Source: Armatimonadetes bacterium Uphvl-Ar1
Lineage (GTDB): Bacteria > Armatimonadota > Fimbriimonadia > Fimbriimonadales > Fimbriimonadaceae
Direction of reading: 5' to 3'
NCBI GenBank assembly: GCA_002162075.1
Contig: CP021423.1
Location: 124,001 to 188,000, forward strand
Length of the DNA: 64,000 nucleotides
The first letter of the stretch is position 1. Every line of letters starts with the position of its first letter. Under the pieces are notes generated by a model. That model was not told the DNA's origin, searched no databases, and was given only the letters and a program-made list of their open reading frames with translations. Position numbers and translations under genes: made by a program. Below, piece by piece: positions 8,059 to 18,227 of the stretch.

Positions 8059-9437
8059 ATGCCGGAGTTTGATTTTCGCGCGGTGGATGGGTTTGGTCGT
8101 CCGGCCAATGGTCGGATGGCGGGGGCGAGTGCGAATGAAGTTATTGCTCGGTTGAGTCAGCAGGGATTGGTGGTTCAGGGGCTTGATATGGTGGGTTCGG
8201 TTGTTACTCAGACGGCAGGTCGCGGGAGTCTGAATCCGATTGTATTGGGGGGAAGTAATTTGCCGCCGACAGTTGATGCGGGGAATTCGATTGGCAGCCA
8301 GGTGGCTTCGGTTGTGGGGCAATCGATGGCAAATCGCCCGGTGAGTTCGGGGGTTGGTGGGGGAACTGTTCAGCCCAAAATGACAGGGTTCTTGAAGGAT
8401 TACGATCAGTGGATGCTGCTGAATCAGATGGGGACGATTTTGAGGGCGGGGATTGGGCCGACGCAGATGCTTGAAGAGTTGAGCCAGCGGGCGAGCTTGA
8501 AGTCAAAAGTTCGACGGGCACTAGCGGAGATGGCCCGGATGACGGGTACGGGAAGTTCTTTGAGCGATGCGATGGCAGTGTATCCAGAGATTTTTCCGGT
8601 TGGGGTGAGTGGAAGCGTAAGAGCAGGTGAGGCGGGAGGCTACTTGCCGGATGCATTACTTCATACGAGTCAGCAGATTCAGGACAGTTGGAAGGTTCGG
8701 CGTTGGTATCTGTGGACGAGTACTTCCATTTTTTCAACCGTGATCTTATTGCCATTGATTCCGGTTTTTCGAAAAGGGCGGAAGGATTGGGGGCGACTCT
8801 GAACAATGGGATGGGTGAGAATCAGGATTTTGTCGGGCAGTATTTTGATGCTTTGAAGGAGGGAATGATGGGGTGGCCGTTGGTTGGGATGTTCTTGATT
8901 TGTGCTTTTTTCTTGTTCGGGCCTTATTTGTTTGGTCGGATTGGATTTTTGGGATTGCGGCATGGCCTTGCGGCGAGGATGCCTTTGGTTGGTCGGAGAA
9001 CTCGGTTGGAAACAGCGCGTGAGTTGGGCTTTCATTTGGAGAAATTGAGCGTGGCGGGTATCAGTCCGTATCGAGCATTTGGTTTGGCGGCGGGGGCGAT
9101 TCCGAACAAGATTTATCGGGATAAGTTAGTTGCGTCGGCGAAGCCTTGGCGCGAGGATGCGACATTTTCACAGATGTTGCCGAGGGATTTGGTGCCGGAT
9201 GATTTGGTGGATTTGATCCGAACGGGAGAGTTAACGGGGACGACCAGCGAGTCTTTTCAGACGATTCAACGGCTCGCGCAAACGGATAGGGAGAATACGG
9301 ACAAGATACTCAAGGTGAAGTCGGTGGTTTGGATTATGTTGTTTGTGTTTGGAGTGAGTTCGATTATTGGGGCGGTAATGATTAGTCAGTTTTATGGTGT
9401 GATGTGGGATGCTATTTTTGAAGGGACGGGGTGGTAG
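8059..9437 (+). CDS. PilC/GspF-type inner-membrane assembly protein 1 (frame broken at 8789-8793)
   Basis: PilC/GspF proteins sit in the inner membrane and couple the assembly ATPase to type IV pilus or type II secretion pseudopilus growth. The first part (8059-8802) has a soluble N-terminus and the first T2SF domain with M-G-T-I-L-R-A-G-I, F-P-V-G-V-S-G-S-V-R-A-G-E-A-G-G and a membrane helix. The second part, in the -1 frame from about 8790 to 9437, has two membrane segments and the second T2SF domain with L-I-R-T-G-E-L-T-G. One extra G in the run at 8789-8793 joins them as R-K-D-W-G-A-T-L-N-N-G, giving about 459 residues. The ATPase and pilin partners are not adjacent. Its stop abuts the ATG of the paralogous next gene. 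Confidence 0.8.
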
Positions 9438-10714
9438 ATGCCAGTTTTTGAGTATTCAGGGCAGGATTCGAGCGGGAAGCAAGTCCGGGGACACATTGTG
9501 GGTGAGTCGCTTGATATGGTGTCGCGGCGACTTGCGGATCAGGGATTGGTCATTTCTCAGTTGGGGATGGCTCAGTCAATGGGCGATCCTTTGAGTGGTT
9601 CTGGGGGTTCGCCGGTGACGGTTCAGCCTTCGGTCAGGGAGCCGGCGAGGCAACCGGAGTTTTTGGGAGATGGTGCTCCGCCCACGGAGGCGCGGCATAG
9701 GTTTGAGACGGATTTTGTGGGGCCGTTGGTGGGTGGGGTGAGTTTGGGCAAATTGCACTTTTTCTTCCGGCAGCTGGGGGCGATGCTCAATGCGGGGATT
9801 GAAGTTCGGCAGGCTTTGGAAACGCTGGGGATGCAGAGCGACGGGAAGCTGCGGTCGGTATTGATGGAGACGCGGGATCATGTGGCGGCGGGTCGGCCCA
9901 TGAGCGCAGGATTTCAACGGTATCCAGAAGTTTTTAGTCCGCTGATGATGGCTTTGGTGAGGGCGGGTGAGAAGGGGGGATGATGGGTGATCAGTGCCTT
10001 CGCCTTGCCGACTACATTCAGCGTGATATTGAGTTGCGGAATTTGATTCGGAGAGAGACTTTTTATCCGAAGCTGGTGTTTGGGGCTTCGATTGTGATCA
10101 TTTTGGGGGCAAATTTCGTAATCAATTGGTTGGCTCCGGGGGCATCGGGAATTGGGGTTCCCAAGTTCTTGTGGTTGCTCGTGACGTTGGCGGTGATCGC
10201 AATATTTTTTTTCAGAAAATTCTTGTTGCGGCAACCGGGAGTGAAGCAGAATTGGGATGCGTTTTTGATCGCGATTCCGTTTATTGGCCCGATGGTGCAT
10301 GGATTTTCGATGGCGATGTTTGGGCGGGCTTTTGGGGCCCTTTATGAGGCGGGTGTTCCGATGACGGAAGCTTTGAAACTTGGGGCGGACAGTGCGAATA
10401 ATGAGGCGGTTAGGGCGAAGATTTATCCGGTTGTGAACCGGCTGAACGCGGGGGCGGGGGTTCACGAAACTTTTGCGATGAGTGGTGCGTTTACGCCGGT
10501 GGTTTTGGATATGGTGCGGACAGGGGAAATGACGGGGAACATGAATGAGATGCTGATTAAGGTCAGCGAGTTTTATGAGGATGAGGGGCAGACGAAGGCG
10601 AAGCAGGGAGCAAGTTTGTTCGGGGTGTTTATGTTGATCTTGGTCGGGGCTTATGTGGCCTACATTGCGATTAAGTTCTATACGGGATTTGCGGCGGATC
10701 GGACAACGATTTGA
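9438..10714 (+). CDS. PilC/GspF-type inner-membrane assembly protein 2 (frame broken at 9974-9979)
   Basis: This is a paralogue of the preceding gene with the same layout. The start (M-P-V-F-E-Y-S-G-Q-D-S-S-G-K) is the typical N-terminus of the T2SF family. The first domain carries F-F-R-Q-L-G-A-M-L-N-A-G-I and ends M-A-L-V-R-A-G-E-K-G-G, where the frame stops at 9981-9983. The frame resumes at 9980 with M-M-G-D-Q-C-L-R-L-A-D-Y, three membrane segments and L-D-M-V-R-T-G-E-M-T-G-N. One extra G in the G6 run at 9974-9979 restores a 426-residue protein with the canonical G-E-K-G-G-x-x-x-x-Q linkage. It follows the first copy without a gap and precedes the J-protein by 1 nt. Confidence 0.85.
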
Positions 10715-10715
10715 G

Positions 10716-11873
10716 ATGGCGGATCATTATTCGAATTTGGGGGTGAGGGAGGGGGCGGGGGACGATGAAATCAAAACGGCTTATCGCAGGTTAGCGCGTG
10801 AGTTTCACCCGGATCGAAACCCGAGTGCTGAGGCGGCGGAACGGTTTTTGTCGATTAAAGAAAGTTACGAAACGCTGACGAATCCGGATCGACGGGATGT
10901 TTATGACCGGTTTCGCCGGAGTCGTGAGCGGGTTGAGCCACAGCCCGAACCAAGGGTTCGCGAGGAAGTGAAGGCGCAGGTTGACTGGAGTCAGGATCGG
11001 GTGAAGACGGCGGGTTACTTTCGGGATGGGCGGAATGCTTGGGAGCGTGATGCACAGGACGATTTGAGCAAAGAGGAGTTCTTGCGGTTGCGACGGAGGG
11101 TGGGGGAAATGCAGAAATTGGTGGGGAAGGGGCGTTGGGGTGAGGCGAGTGGGGTCGCGGGAGAGATCATTGCGGCGGGGATGAATGATCCGGCGGCTTA
11201 TGCAGTTTTGGGTGACGCGGCTCGATTAAAGGGTGAGTATTTGGAGGCGGCGAAGCAGTTTGGATTTGCGGTTCAGTTTGATCCGGGCAACGAGATTTAT
11301 GAATCCATGCATGTCGCGATGATGGAGGCAAGTCGGCGGAAAAAGCCGCAGGTTGCTCGTGATCCGGGGGAGAAGAATTTTGCGGCGTTTATGGTGGGAA
11401 TGGTCGTGGTGGCGGCGGGAATTTGTTATACGGCAGTGGCTAAGGAGTCTCCGTTAGCTCCGAATTTTGGGCCGATCTCGACTTGGACGTTAGGTCAAGT
11501 TGGTTGGATTGTGATTGGTGGTTTGGCGATGGGGGCTAGTTTGAGTGCGAGTGATTTACTCGATCACTTTGATTTGGGGGGCGGAGCGGCGGGATATCGA
11601 TTCCACCCGGGCGTTGTGGTGGCGGTTGTGAGTGTGGTGAATTTTTGGTTGGCTTTAGGGATTTATGTTTTGGTCGGGATTGCTCAGCGTTCGTTTCATC
11701 TGAGTTTGACTCGGTTGATCGGGTTTGTTGCGGTGGGGACGGTTGGTTTTGGGTTGGCGCGGTTTGGGGTGGGGATTGATGCGGTGGTTCAGACTGTTTT
11801 GTGGGCCGGGAGCGGACTTTATATGAGTAGTTTGGTGGGTTGGGTTGTGGCAGATAGTTTGAGGAAGATTTGA
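10716..11873 (+). CDS. Membrane-anchored J-domain protein with TPR-like region
   Basis: Residues 3-68 form a J domain with the HPD motif (E-F-H-P-D-R-N-P) that stimulates DnaK ATPase. Residues about 130-205 look like TPR or helical repeats (A-Y-A-V-L-G-D-A-A-R-L-K-G-E-Y-L-E-A-A-K-Q). The C-terminal 160 residues hold four or five membrane helices. There is no Gly/Phe or zinc-finger region, so it is a class III J-protein. I chose ATG 10716, one base after the PilC-like stop, because the J domain begins there. The context suggests a chaperone role near the pilus or secretion machinery, but this is inference. Confidence 0.8.
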   Translation: MADHYSNLGVREGAGDDEIKTAYRRLAREFHPDRNPSAEAAERFLSIKESYETLTNPDRRDVYDRFRRSRERVEPQPEPRVREEVKAQVDWSQDRVKTAGYFRDGRNAWERDAQDDLSKEEFLRLRRRVGEMQKLVGKGRWGEASGVAGEIIAAGMNDPAAYAVLGDAARLKGEYLEAAKQFGFAVQFDPGNEIYESMHVAMMEASRRKKPQVARDPGEKNFAAFMVGMVVVAAGICYTAVAKESPLAPNFGPISTWTLGQVGWIVIGGLAMGASLSASDLLDHFDLGGGAAGYRFHPGVVVAVVSVVNFWLALGIYVLVGIAQRSFHLSLTRLIGFVAVGTVGFGLARFGVGIDAVVQTVLWAGSGLYMSSLVGWVVADSLRKI

Positions 11874-11903
11874 AAAACCCCGCTTCGGATTCGAAACGGG
11901 GTT
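11872..11903 (-). terminator. Terminator of the PilX-PilW-PilV-like operon
   Basis: On the minus strand AACCCCGTTTCGA pairs with TCCGAAGCGGGGTT with one mismatch and is followed by TTTTTC. It sits between two convergent genes and could also slow transcripts from the + strand. Confidence 0.85.
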
Positions 11904-11929
11904 AAATTGTCTTTTGGATTCAGTGGAGT

Positions 11930-13585
11930 TTATTTTTTCTTCATCCAGTCTGTGAGTGCGGCAGCGCGGAATGGGACGAGCACTTTGGTAGCATCGACGA
12001 GGCGACCTGGTAGTGTGAATCCTTTTGATTCTCTTGAGTAGACGAGGGTGAAGTTGCCACCATTTGCGGGCTCGATGTGGATGCCGCCTTCGACAAAGGA
12101 GCTTGTTGTAGAAGTTCTGTCAGCGATATCGCTCATTTCGTCAGGGGTGCAAGGTGCACCAGCGAGGAGGAGACCATTCATTTCGAGGCTTCCTGTGACT
12201 TTGATGTACCCTTCGAGGGCATAGACGAGACCGTATTTGCCGTCCACGTTGGATCGAATCCAGATGGAAGAAGTGATTCCCGGGCCGGTACCACCGCTCA
12301 CGCCCTGGTAGTAGTGAACGGGGGTTGAGGTTGCAATGAGTCCGGCATTTTTGTAGACGTCGCTGAGGTCTGGATACTTGGAATACTGCTTATCGAGGTT
12401 GTAGGTGGAGGTCGGCGAGTCTTGGTAAGTTGAACAGACGAGGGTGACGCCGTGATTGACGATATTGCCTTCGTTGAGGAGGGGGCCGTCGATCTTGATG
12501 ATATTATCGGCTGGGTCGTCGCTCCGTGGGATGAGGTGGATAGTGTGGCTCTTGTCCACGGTGAATCCTTGGGGCAAGTGGGCAGGAGCCGTGATGGTTT
12601 TGAGTCCATTTGCGCTATTGGAGATTCGACTGGAGTCGCTTGCAGTCACGGTGACGGCTTGGGGGTGAGTCGTTACGGTGTTGTTCCAGTTTTGGTGCCA
12701 CGTTGCAAGTTGGGAGATGGATGGGAAGGGCATGTTGAAGCCCATTGGCGTGACTTCATTTGCAACGACTGGGTAGGGATTTGGCTTGTTGACCCAGGGT
12801 CCGGCGGATTGGTAATTCTTAATCGTAGGCGACGTGTTGCCTAGACCGAACGCGCTTTTGGAGTCCATATAAAATTGGTTGACGGGTTGATCGGGGACAA
12901 GAATATGTCCTTCGACTGTAACGACGTCGGGGGCGGTGACGGCGGCTTTGGAACCGGATGCGGGTTGCCACTTTACGCCTCGGTTGGCGATGATGTGGGC
13001 TTCTTTGTCGACGGTATTGACGTCGAGAGTACGAATTCCGTCGTCAGCGCGGATGAAGACGTCGTTGTTTGACTGGACAGCGGCGGGGTAGATAACCCAT
13101 TCGCGCATGGGGTCGGTGAAGCCATCCGCGGTAGCGACGATTTGCCCGGTGAAGGACGCCATGACGATTGATTCTGTGCCGTTGGGGGCGGTTCCAATGC
13201 CTTTGATTTGAAAGCGGTAGGTGCGTTGGATTGAACCAGCGGGTTGTCCGGCGGGATCGTTGACATCGGTTTGGGTGACATCGGTGACTTCGGCCGAATA
13301 GGTGCCAAGGTCGCGGGAGACGCCGTCGAGAGTTGAATTGAGGGACAGGCCAGTGAGGTTTTGGTTGAGGATGCTGCCATTTTTCATTTTGCGGCAGATT
13401 TGGTCGTAGAGGGCTTGGACGCCGCTTTCGGCGAGTTCATCGGCTTGGACTTTTTGAGTGCCTCGATAGACCATACTGTCTGTGGTTTGACTCAGTCCAA
13501 CGCTGACGACGGTCACCATTCCGATGACCATAAAGAACATCAGGGTGATGGGCATTGAGGTTCCGGATTTTTTGTTCAGTTTCAT
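11930..13585 (-). CDS. PilX-like pilus assembly / surface protein
   Basis: The 551-residue product begins with a short basic stretch and one membrane helix (M-P-I-T-L-M-F-F-M-V-I-G-M-V) followed by a coiled stretch with A-D-E-L-A-E-S-G-V-Q-A-L-Y, the arrangement of PilX-type minor pilus proteins. The long C-terminal part is exported and rich in Asn, Thr, Pro and Val, and resembles beta-rich surface domains. It is the last gene of a three-gene minus-strand set with the PilW- and PilV-like genes, 21 nt after the former. Together these minor pilins usually prime pilus assembly. The exact role of the large domain is unknown. Confidence 0.65.
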   Translation of the reverse strand: MKLNKKSGTSMPITLMFFMVIGMVTVVSVGLSQTTDSMVYRGTQKVQADELAESGVQALYDQICRKMKNGSILNQNLTGLSLNSTLDGVSRDLGTYSAEVTDVTQTDVNDPAGQPAGSIQRTYRFQIKGIGTAPNGTESIVMASFTGQIVATADGFTDPMREWVIYPAAVQSNNDVFIRADDGIRTLDVNTVDKEAHIIANRGVKWQPASGSKAAVTAPDVVTVEGHILVPDQPVNQFYMDSKSAFGLGNTSPTIKNYQSAGPWVNKPNPYPVVANEVTPMGFNMPFPSISQLATWHQNWNNTVTTHPQAVTVTASDSSRISNSANGLKTITAPAHLPQGFTVDKSHTIHLIPRSDDPADNIIKIDGPLLNEGNIVNHGVTLVCSTYQDSPTSTYNLDKQYSKYPDLSDVYKNAGLIATSTPVHYYQGVSGGTGPGITSSIWIRSNVDGKYGLVYALEGYIKVTGSLEMNGLLLAGAPCTPDEMSDIADRTSTTSSFVEGGIHIEPANGGNFTLVYSRESKGFTLPGRLVDATKVLVPFRAAALTDWMKKK

Positions 13586-13606
13586 GGTTTTGTTTTGGAA
13601 ATCAGG

Positions 13607-14461
13607 TTAGTTCTTGCAGCTGGAAGAGACAGAGAGTTCACTTTCTCCCTCTTGTTTCGGTCCTTTGGATTTAATCACGAGGTCAAGATGAACTGCTCTT
13701 GCGTAAGAGTCCTCTTGAGCTAAGGAAGGCCTCCATTCGGGGTGGACACCGTATTGAACGCTGACGGATGTGCCGGGACCCATCCCGTTGGCAGTGATTC
13801 GATTACCAAGGATTTGGACTCCCGGGCTTGAGGCGATGCGGCTCCGGCTGTCGTAACTCATGCCGTTCCATCCGAGGCGAAGGGATTCAACGCGAAGTTG
13901 TCCGTTTGGGGGATAGTTTGCCGAATCCACGGCTCCGTCGTCGGAGCCGAGCAAAGGAAATCCAGTGACTCCTGCGTCAAAAGTGCTTGTATCTCGGCGG
14001 GAATATTGGAGTTTGTATTTGTGTACGTTTTCGGCGATGAGCTCGAATTGGGGAAGACCCCAGATTCCGTTCGTTGACTTTGATGCGACGCGGTAGAAGT
14101 TATCCTTGCCGTGAACTTTGGCAAAGTAGTAGGTCACATACATGAACTCATTTGGCCGCTTTGAGCCATCGGGATTGAAGACGGGTTGCCGAAGAGTGAC
14201 GGAGTCTTTACGAGAACAAATTGGGATTAGCCCAATCATTTTTCGACCCACAATAGCTTCAGAGAGGTTAACGTCATGGACAAATCGTTCGAGGACAGAT
14301 CGGTTGGTTTTGTTTGCTTCGGAGTCTTCGACGGCTTTTTGGGAGACTTTTACTCCGGCGATCATTACGTCAAAGCTCATGACGATGACTCCGACCATGA
14401 TTGCGCCGCTGACAAGGGCTTCGATTGTGGTCATGCCTACAGTTTTTTTAAATCGTTTCAT
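13607..14461 (-). CDS. Prepilin-like minor pilin (PilW/GspJ type)
   Basis: The 284-residue product has the prepilin leader K-R-F-K-K-T-V-G followed by M-T-T-I-E-A-L-V-S-G-A, with Glu at position +5 of the mature protein, and a hydrophobic helix. Prepilin peptidase should cut after the Gly. The downstream part is a long exported domain with F-V-H-D-V-N-L-S, typical of PilW/GspJ proteins. The start ATG 14461 abuts the stop of the PilV-like gene. It probably acts as a minor component of the pilus tip. Confidence 0.75.
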   Translation of the reverse strand: MKRFKKTVGMTTIEALVSGAIMVGVIVMSFDVMIAGVKVSQKAVEDSEANKTNRSVLERFVHDVNLSEAIVGRKMIGLIPICSRKDSVTLRQPVFNPDGSKRPNEFMYVTYYFAKVHGKDNFYRVASKSTNGIWGLPQFELIAENVHKYKLQYSRRDTSTFDAGVTGFPLLGSDDGAVDSANYPPNGQLRVESLRLGWNGMSYDSRSRIASSPGVQILGNRITANGMGPGTSVSVQYGVHPEWRPSLAQEDSYARAVHLDLVIKSKGPKQEGESELSVSSSCKN

Positions 14462-14944
14462 TTAGGGGGTTCCTCCGGGGGTGGTGATGGGGTTGGTGAC
14501 GGATCCGGGCCGAGTGAGGATGGTTCCAAGTCGGACTTCAGACCAAGGTGCAATTTGGCCTTCGGGAGAGCTAGCGTTGCGCCATTTGATGCGGACATCG
14601 AGTTGCTTTTGGGTCATGGATCGGTCGGAGATTGAGTAGATGCCCTGAGTTTCGTATTTCGCGTTGTTGGCACCGGGGAGAGTATCGATAAGTTCTTGGG
14701 GGATGTCGAACGTGACATCGGTCATGGGCATGAGCTTGTCGAAGTCGGTTGTTTTGAGGACATCCATTTGTCCGCGGGCGACTTGATAGGCGGATGAGCG
14801 GACTTTGGCTTGGAGGGCGATTTTGTTGGAGAAGACAGCCATTCCGCTGAAAACGAGGACACCGATGAGCAGGATGTACATGCTCATGGCGGTTTCGATC
14901 AGCGTGAATGCGCGCTGGGATCGGGCTTTGGGCGCTTGTCTCAC
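14462..14944 (-). CDS. Prepilin-like minor pilin (PilV/GspI type)
   Basis: The 160-residue product has the motif R-A-F-T-L-I-E-T-A-M-S-M-Y-I-L-L-I-G-V-L-V, a type IV prepilin N-terminus with Glu +5, although the residue before the Phe is Ala instead of the usual Gly. It is the first gene of the minus-strand pilin operon and starts with GTG. A TATAAC hexamer lies about 26 nt upstream. The size and position match PilV/GspI minor pilins that join the initiation complex. Confidence 0.75.
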   Translation of the reverse strand: MRQAPKARSQRAFTLIETAMSMYILLIGVLVFSGMAVFSNKIALQAKVRSSAYQVARGQMDVLKTTDFDKLMPMTDVTFDIPQELIDTLPGANNAKYETQGIYSISDRSMTQKQLDVRIKWRNASSPEGQIAPWSEVRLGTILTRPGSVTNPITTPGGTP

Positions 14945-15071
14945 GTTTTGGTTGTTGGAGGGTTGTGGAGCAAGTTATAGGGTCGGGGTTGAAAGACTAG
15001 CAGGGTTACCAGGGTAGGTGATTGTTAAGGACGGGGTGGGGTTGATCGGGGTCGGTAGAATTGGGAAACGC

Positions 15072-17021
15072 ATGAGCAAGCAGTATTACGTCACGACGCC
15101 GATTTATTACGTGAATTCGGTTCCACATGTTGGTCATGCGTTGACAATGTTGGCTTGTGACGTGAGCAAGAAGTATCGCGAGATGCGGGGTGAGAAGGGT
15201 TACTTTTTGACGGGAACGGACGAGAACGGCCTGAAAGTTAAGGAGGCGGCAGAGGCAGCAGGGGAAGACCCCATGGCATTTGTTGATCGGATTAGCCAGA
15301 CCTTTCAGGTTTGCGCAGATGAGTTAAATGTCGATTATGATGTTTTTTTCCGGACGACGAGCGAGCAGCATCGGGAGGCGGTTCAGCGGTTGTTTGAGGT
15401 GATTCGGGAGAAAGGCTTTATCTATTTGGACAAGTACGAGGGGTGGTACGACGTGAGCGCGGAGACTTTCGTGCGGGAAAGTGAATTGGTTGATGGGAAA
15501 TCTCCGGATGGGAACGAGGTGAGATGGGTGGAGGAGGAGAACTGGTTCTTCCAGTTGTCGGCGTTTGGAGATCGGTTGCTGGAGAAGATTGCGGCGGAGC
15601 CGGATTGGTTGTTGCCTCAAGGTCGGCAGAATGAAGTGGTGAGTTTTATCAAGCAGGGGCTGAGGGATATTTGTATCACGCGGGCGAATCCGGGCTGGGG
15701 GATACCGGTGCCGGGGGATGATAGTAAGGTCATTTATGTTTGGTTTGATGCGTTGATCAATTACTTGGCGGCTACGGGCTGGCCGGACGGAGACTGGGAA
15801 TCTTTGTGGCCGGCGGATGTGCATTGGATGGCGAAGGAGATCTTTACGCGGTTCCACGCGACCTTGTGGCCGGCGATGTTGATGGCGGCGGATTTGCCGT
15901 TGCCGAAGACGGTGATTGCTCACGGTTGGTTTGTTTTTGGCGATAGCAAGATGAGTAAGAGCAAAGGGAATGTGATTGCTCCGGCGGATTTATTGTCATT
16001 CTTTACGGATAAGGCGGGGTGCCGGGCGGATATTGCGAAGGATGTTGCTCGGTTCACATTGGTTCGCGCATTGCCTTATGACGGGGACACGAACTATACG
16101 TGGGAGGAGATTGGGCGGATTTACAATGCAGATTTGGCGAACGACTTGGGAAATGCGCTGAATCGAAGTCTGAGCATGGCGCACAAGTTTTCGGCGGGGG
16201 TGATGCCGGGGGATGGGGTTGAAGAGTCTGCGGTTGAGGCGATTGCGGCGGCGCGGAACCGGGCGGAGCAGGCGATGGAATTGCTCAAATTGGACGAGTT
16301 TGCGGCGGCGGGGATTGACTTGATTCGGTGGTTGAACAAGTACATTGATGACCGGGCTCCCTGGGCTTTGGCGAAGAACGAGGATTCAAGCTTGGGGGCA
16401 GTGGTTGCTTCCATGCTGGCGGTGGTTGCGAATGCGGCGGTCTTGCTTCATCCGGTGATTCCGACGACTTCGGCGGAAATTTTGCGGCAGTTGGGAGTGG
16501 AGGATGTTACGGATTGGGAGCGGATTGGTGGGGAGTTGGTGCCAGCGGGAACTCAATTGGGTTCTCCGGAGCCGATTTTCCCGAGATTGGACAAGACAGT
16601 TATGGACGAAATGAAACCAGGAGCGGCGGTGGATCAGCCGAACGACAAGAAAGAAGAGAAGAAACCGAAGGCGAAGGGATTGCCGGAGCCAGCATCGGAG
16701 ATTGAGTTTCCGGACTTGATGAAAATTGATTTTCGGGTTGGTCGAGTGATTGAGGCGGAGCCGGTTGAAAAGTCAGAGAAGTTGATGAAGTTGCAGGTCT
16801 TGGTTGGCACTGAGACTCGGCAGATTTTGGCGGGCATTAAGAAGAAGTATTCCGCTGAGGATTTGATTGGTCGGCAAGTGGTTGTGGTGGCGAACTTGAA
16901 ACCAGCGAAGTTGATGGGAATGGAGAGTCAGGGGATGCTGCTTGCGGCGGATGATGCGGACGGTGAGGCGATTTTGCTTCAGCCGGATGCGGAGGCGCCG
17001 GAGGGTAGTCGGGTTCATTAA
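15072..17021 (+). CDS. metG: Methionyl-tRNA synthetase with C-terminal tRNA-binding domain
   Basis: This class I enzyme charges tRNA-Met and initiator tRNA with methionine. The 649-residue product has the HIGH-like motif P-H-V-G-H-A near residue 17, the KMSKS loop K-M-S-K-S-K-G-N, an anticodon-binding helical domain (about 375-510), a Lys-rich linker and a C-terminal EMAP/CsaA-type domain (D-F-R-V-G-R-V-I-E-A-E) that binds tRNA and dimerises the enzyme. The knuckle that carries zinc Cys in many homologues reads W-Y-D-V-S-A-E-T-F here, so zinc is absent. ATG 15072 is chosen because homology starts there; TAGAAT lies 10 nt upstream. Confidence 0.96.
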   Translation: MSKQYYVTTPIYYVNSVPHVGHALTMLACDVSKKYREMRGEKGYFLTGTDENGLKVKEAAEAAGEDPMAFVDRISQTFQVCADELNVDYDVFFRTTSEQHREAVQRLFEVIREKGFIYLDKYEGWYDVSAETFVRESELVDGKSPDGNEVRWVEEENWFFQLSAFGDRLLEKIAAEPDWLLPQGRQNEVVSFIKQGLRDICITRANPGWGIPVPGDDSKVIYVWFDALINYLAATGWPDGDWESLWPADVHWMAKEIFTRFHATLWPAMLMAADLPLPKTVIAHGWFVFGDSKMSKSKGNVIAPADLLSFFTDKAGCRADIAKDVARFTLVRALPYDGDTNYTWEEIGRIYNADLANDLGNALNRSLSMAHKFSAGVMPGDGVEESAVEAIAAARNRAEQAMELLKLDEFAAAGIDLIRWLNKYIDDRAPWALAKNEDSSLGAVVASMLAVVANAAVLLHPVIPTTSAEILRQLGVEDVTDWERIGGELVPAGTQLGSPEPIFPRLDKTVMDEMKPGAAVDQPNDKKEEKKPKAKGLPEPASEIEFPDLMKIDFRVGRVIEAEPVEKSEKLMKLQVLVGTETRQILAGIKKKYSAEDLIGRQVVVVANLKPAKLMGMESQGMLLAADDADGEAILLQPDAEAPEGSRVH

Positions 17022-17103
17022 TTGATTGTTTTGGACGGTGAATTCGTTCAGCTTCCCCGAGGGGGGTAGTTTTGGTCATTAGTCTGAAATTAGAAATGAT
17101 TTC

Positions 17104-17151
17104 GGTCTCCCCACCTTTAATCCCTACCCATCAGGGAAGGGAGAGACGACG
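17104..17151 (+). repeat. Dispersed GC-rich palindromic repeat, copy 1
   Basis: GGTCTCCCCACC opens the element, followed by a CCC..GGG palindrome and GAGAGACGACG at the end. Related copies lie at 29556, 32599 and 33192. It sits between convergent genes. Confidence 0.6.
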
Positions 17152-17178
17152 AATTTTTCCTGGGGTTGTTTGATAATT

Positions 17179-17215
17179 GCCCCCTCCTAAGTCCTCCCCC
17201 ACCGGGGGAGGGGGG
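17179..17215 (+). repeat. Dispersed repeat, short form copy 1
   Basis: GCCCCCTCCTAAGTCCTCCC is followed by an ACC loop and GGGGGAGGGGGG. The same 20-mer start is found at 33283, where it again follows the longer palindrome. It can fold into a stable hairpin. Confidence 0.65.
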
Positions 17216-17240
17216 CGAGATTGATGATCAGATGCGAACA

Positions 17241-18170
17241 CTATTGTTTGTTTACAGCCCAGCAGGCGACGCCGTTTTCGAGTGGGGGTTCGACGTTGCA
17301 TTTGTCGAATTTCTGGGGGCAGCGGGGGGCGAAGGGGCAGCCGGCGGGGAGATCGGAGAGAAGAGGTGGTTGCCCTCCGATGGTGAGGAGTCGATCTTTG
17401 CCGGGGGTGGGGATGCTTTCGAGGAGCGCGTGGGTGTAGGGGTGTCGGGCTTCGCGAAGGACCTGGGTGACGGGGCCGGATTCGACGACTCGCCCGGCAT
17501 AAAACACGCTGACGCGATCGGCGACGCTGCCGATGACCCCTATGTCGTGGCTAATTAGGGCGACGGCGGTGCCTTCTTCGGCTTGGAGTTGATTGAGGAG
17601 GCGGAGGATTTGTGCTTGGAGAGTGACGTCGAGGGCAGTTGTGGGTTCGTCGGCGATGAGAACTTTGGGTTTGGAGATAAAGGCGATTGCGATGACGACG
17701 CGTTGGCGCTGCCCGCCGGACATTTGATGGGGGTATTTGCGGGCAGAATCTTCGGGAGAGGGGACGCCGACGGTGCGGAGCATTTCGACGGCTTGTCGTC
17801 GGGCTTCTTTTTTGGGTGTTTTCTTGTGGAGTTGTAGTACTTCGGCGATTTGATCTCCGACGCGCATGAGGGGGTTGAGGCTGGTGAAGGGGTCTTGCAT
17901 GACGAGGCTGATTTCTTGGCCCCGGATGGTGCGCCATTGGGCGGGTGAGTAGTTTGTGATGTCTTGTCCGGCGAGTTTGATTGATCCTTGAGTGATTTTT
18001 CCGCCAGGGGGGAGCATGCCCATGATGGCAAGTCCGGTCATGGATTTGCCGCAACCAGACTCTCCGACGATGCCGAGGGTTTCTTGCGAATCGACGGTGA
18101 GGTTGACTCCACGAAGGATGGGTGTGTCGTTGATTTCGACGTGGAGATTTTCGACTTCGAGGAGGGGCAT
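17241..18170 (-). CDS. ABC transporter ATP-binding protein, OppD/DppD family
   Basis: The 309-residue product powers import of peptides or related solutes. It shows Walker A G-E-S-G-C-G-K-S (near 37-44), the Q-loop M-Q-D-P-F, the ABC signature M-S-G-G-Q-R-Q-R-V, Walker [13 protein letters not shown] and the switch His in I-S-H-D. The C-terminus has the oligo-HPY type Cys motif (G-C-P-F-A-P-R-C) of the Opp/Dpp subfamily. No permease, binding protein or OppF partner is adjacent, so the full transporter must be encoded elsewhere. It is convergent with metG and divergent from the response regulator. Confidence 0.9.
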   Translation of the reverse strand: MPLLEVENLHVEINDTPILRGVNLTVDSQETLGIVGESGCGKSMTGLAIMGMLPPGGKITQGSIKLAGQDITNYSPAQWRTIRGQEISLVMQDPFTSLNPLMRVGDQIAEVLQLHKKTPKKEARRQAVEMLRTVGVPSPEDSARKYPHQMSGGQRQRVVIAIAFISKPKVLIADEPTTALDVTLQAQILRLLNQLQAEEGTAVALISHDIGVIGSVADRVSVFYAGRVVESGPVTQVLREARHPYTHALLESIPTPGKDRLLTIGGQPPLLSDLPAGCPFAPRCPQKFDKCNVEPPLENGVACWAVNKQ

Positions 18171-18214
18171 TGACTTTGTATTATGACCGCGTTTTTTATA
18201 ATGGTCGGCTTGTG

Positions 18215-18220
18215 TATACT
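18215..18220 (+). promoter_or_regulatory. -10 element TATACT of a probably leaderless transcript
   Basis: TATACT ends 7 nt before ATG 18228, so transcription would start at or beside the start codon. A second candidate, TATAAT at 18197-18202, would give a short leader. Confidence 0.5.
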
Positions 18221-18227
18221 GGCGGGC

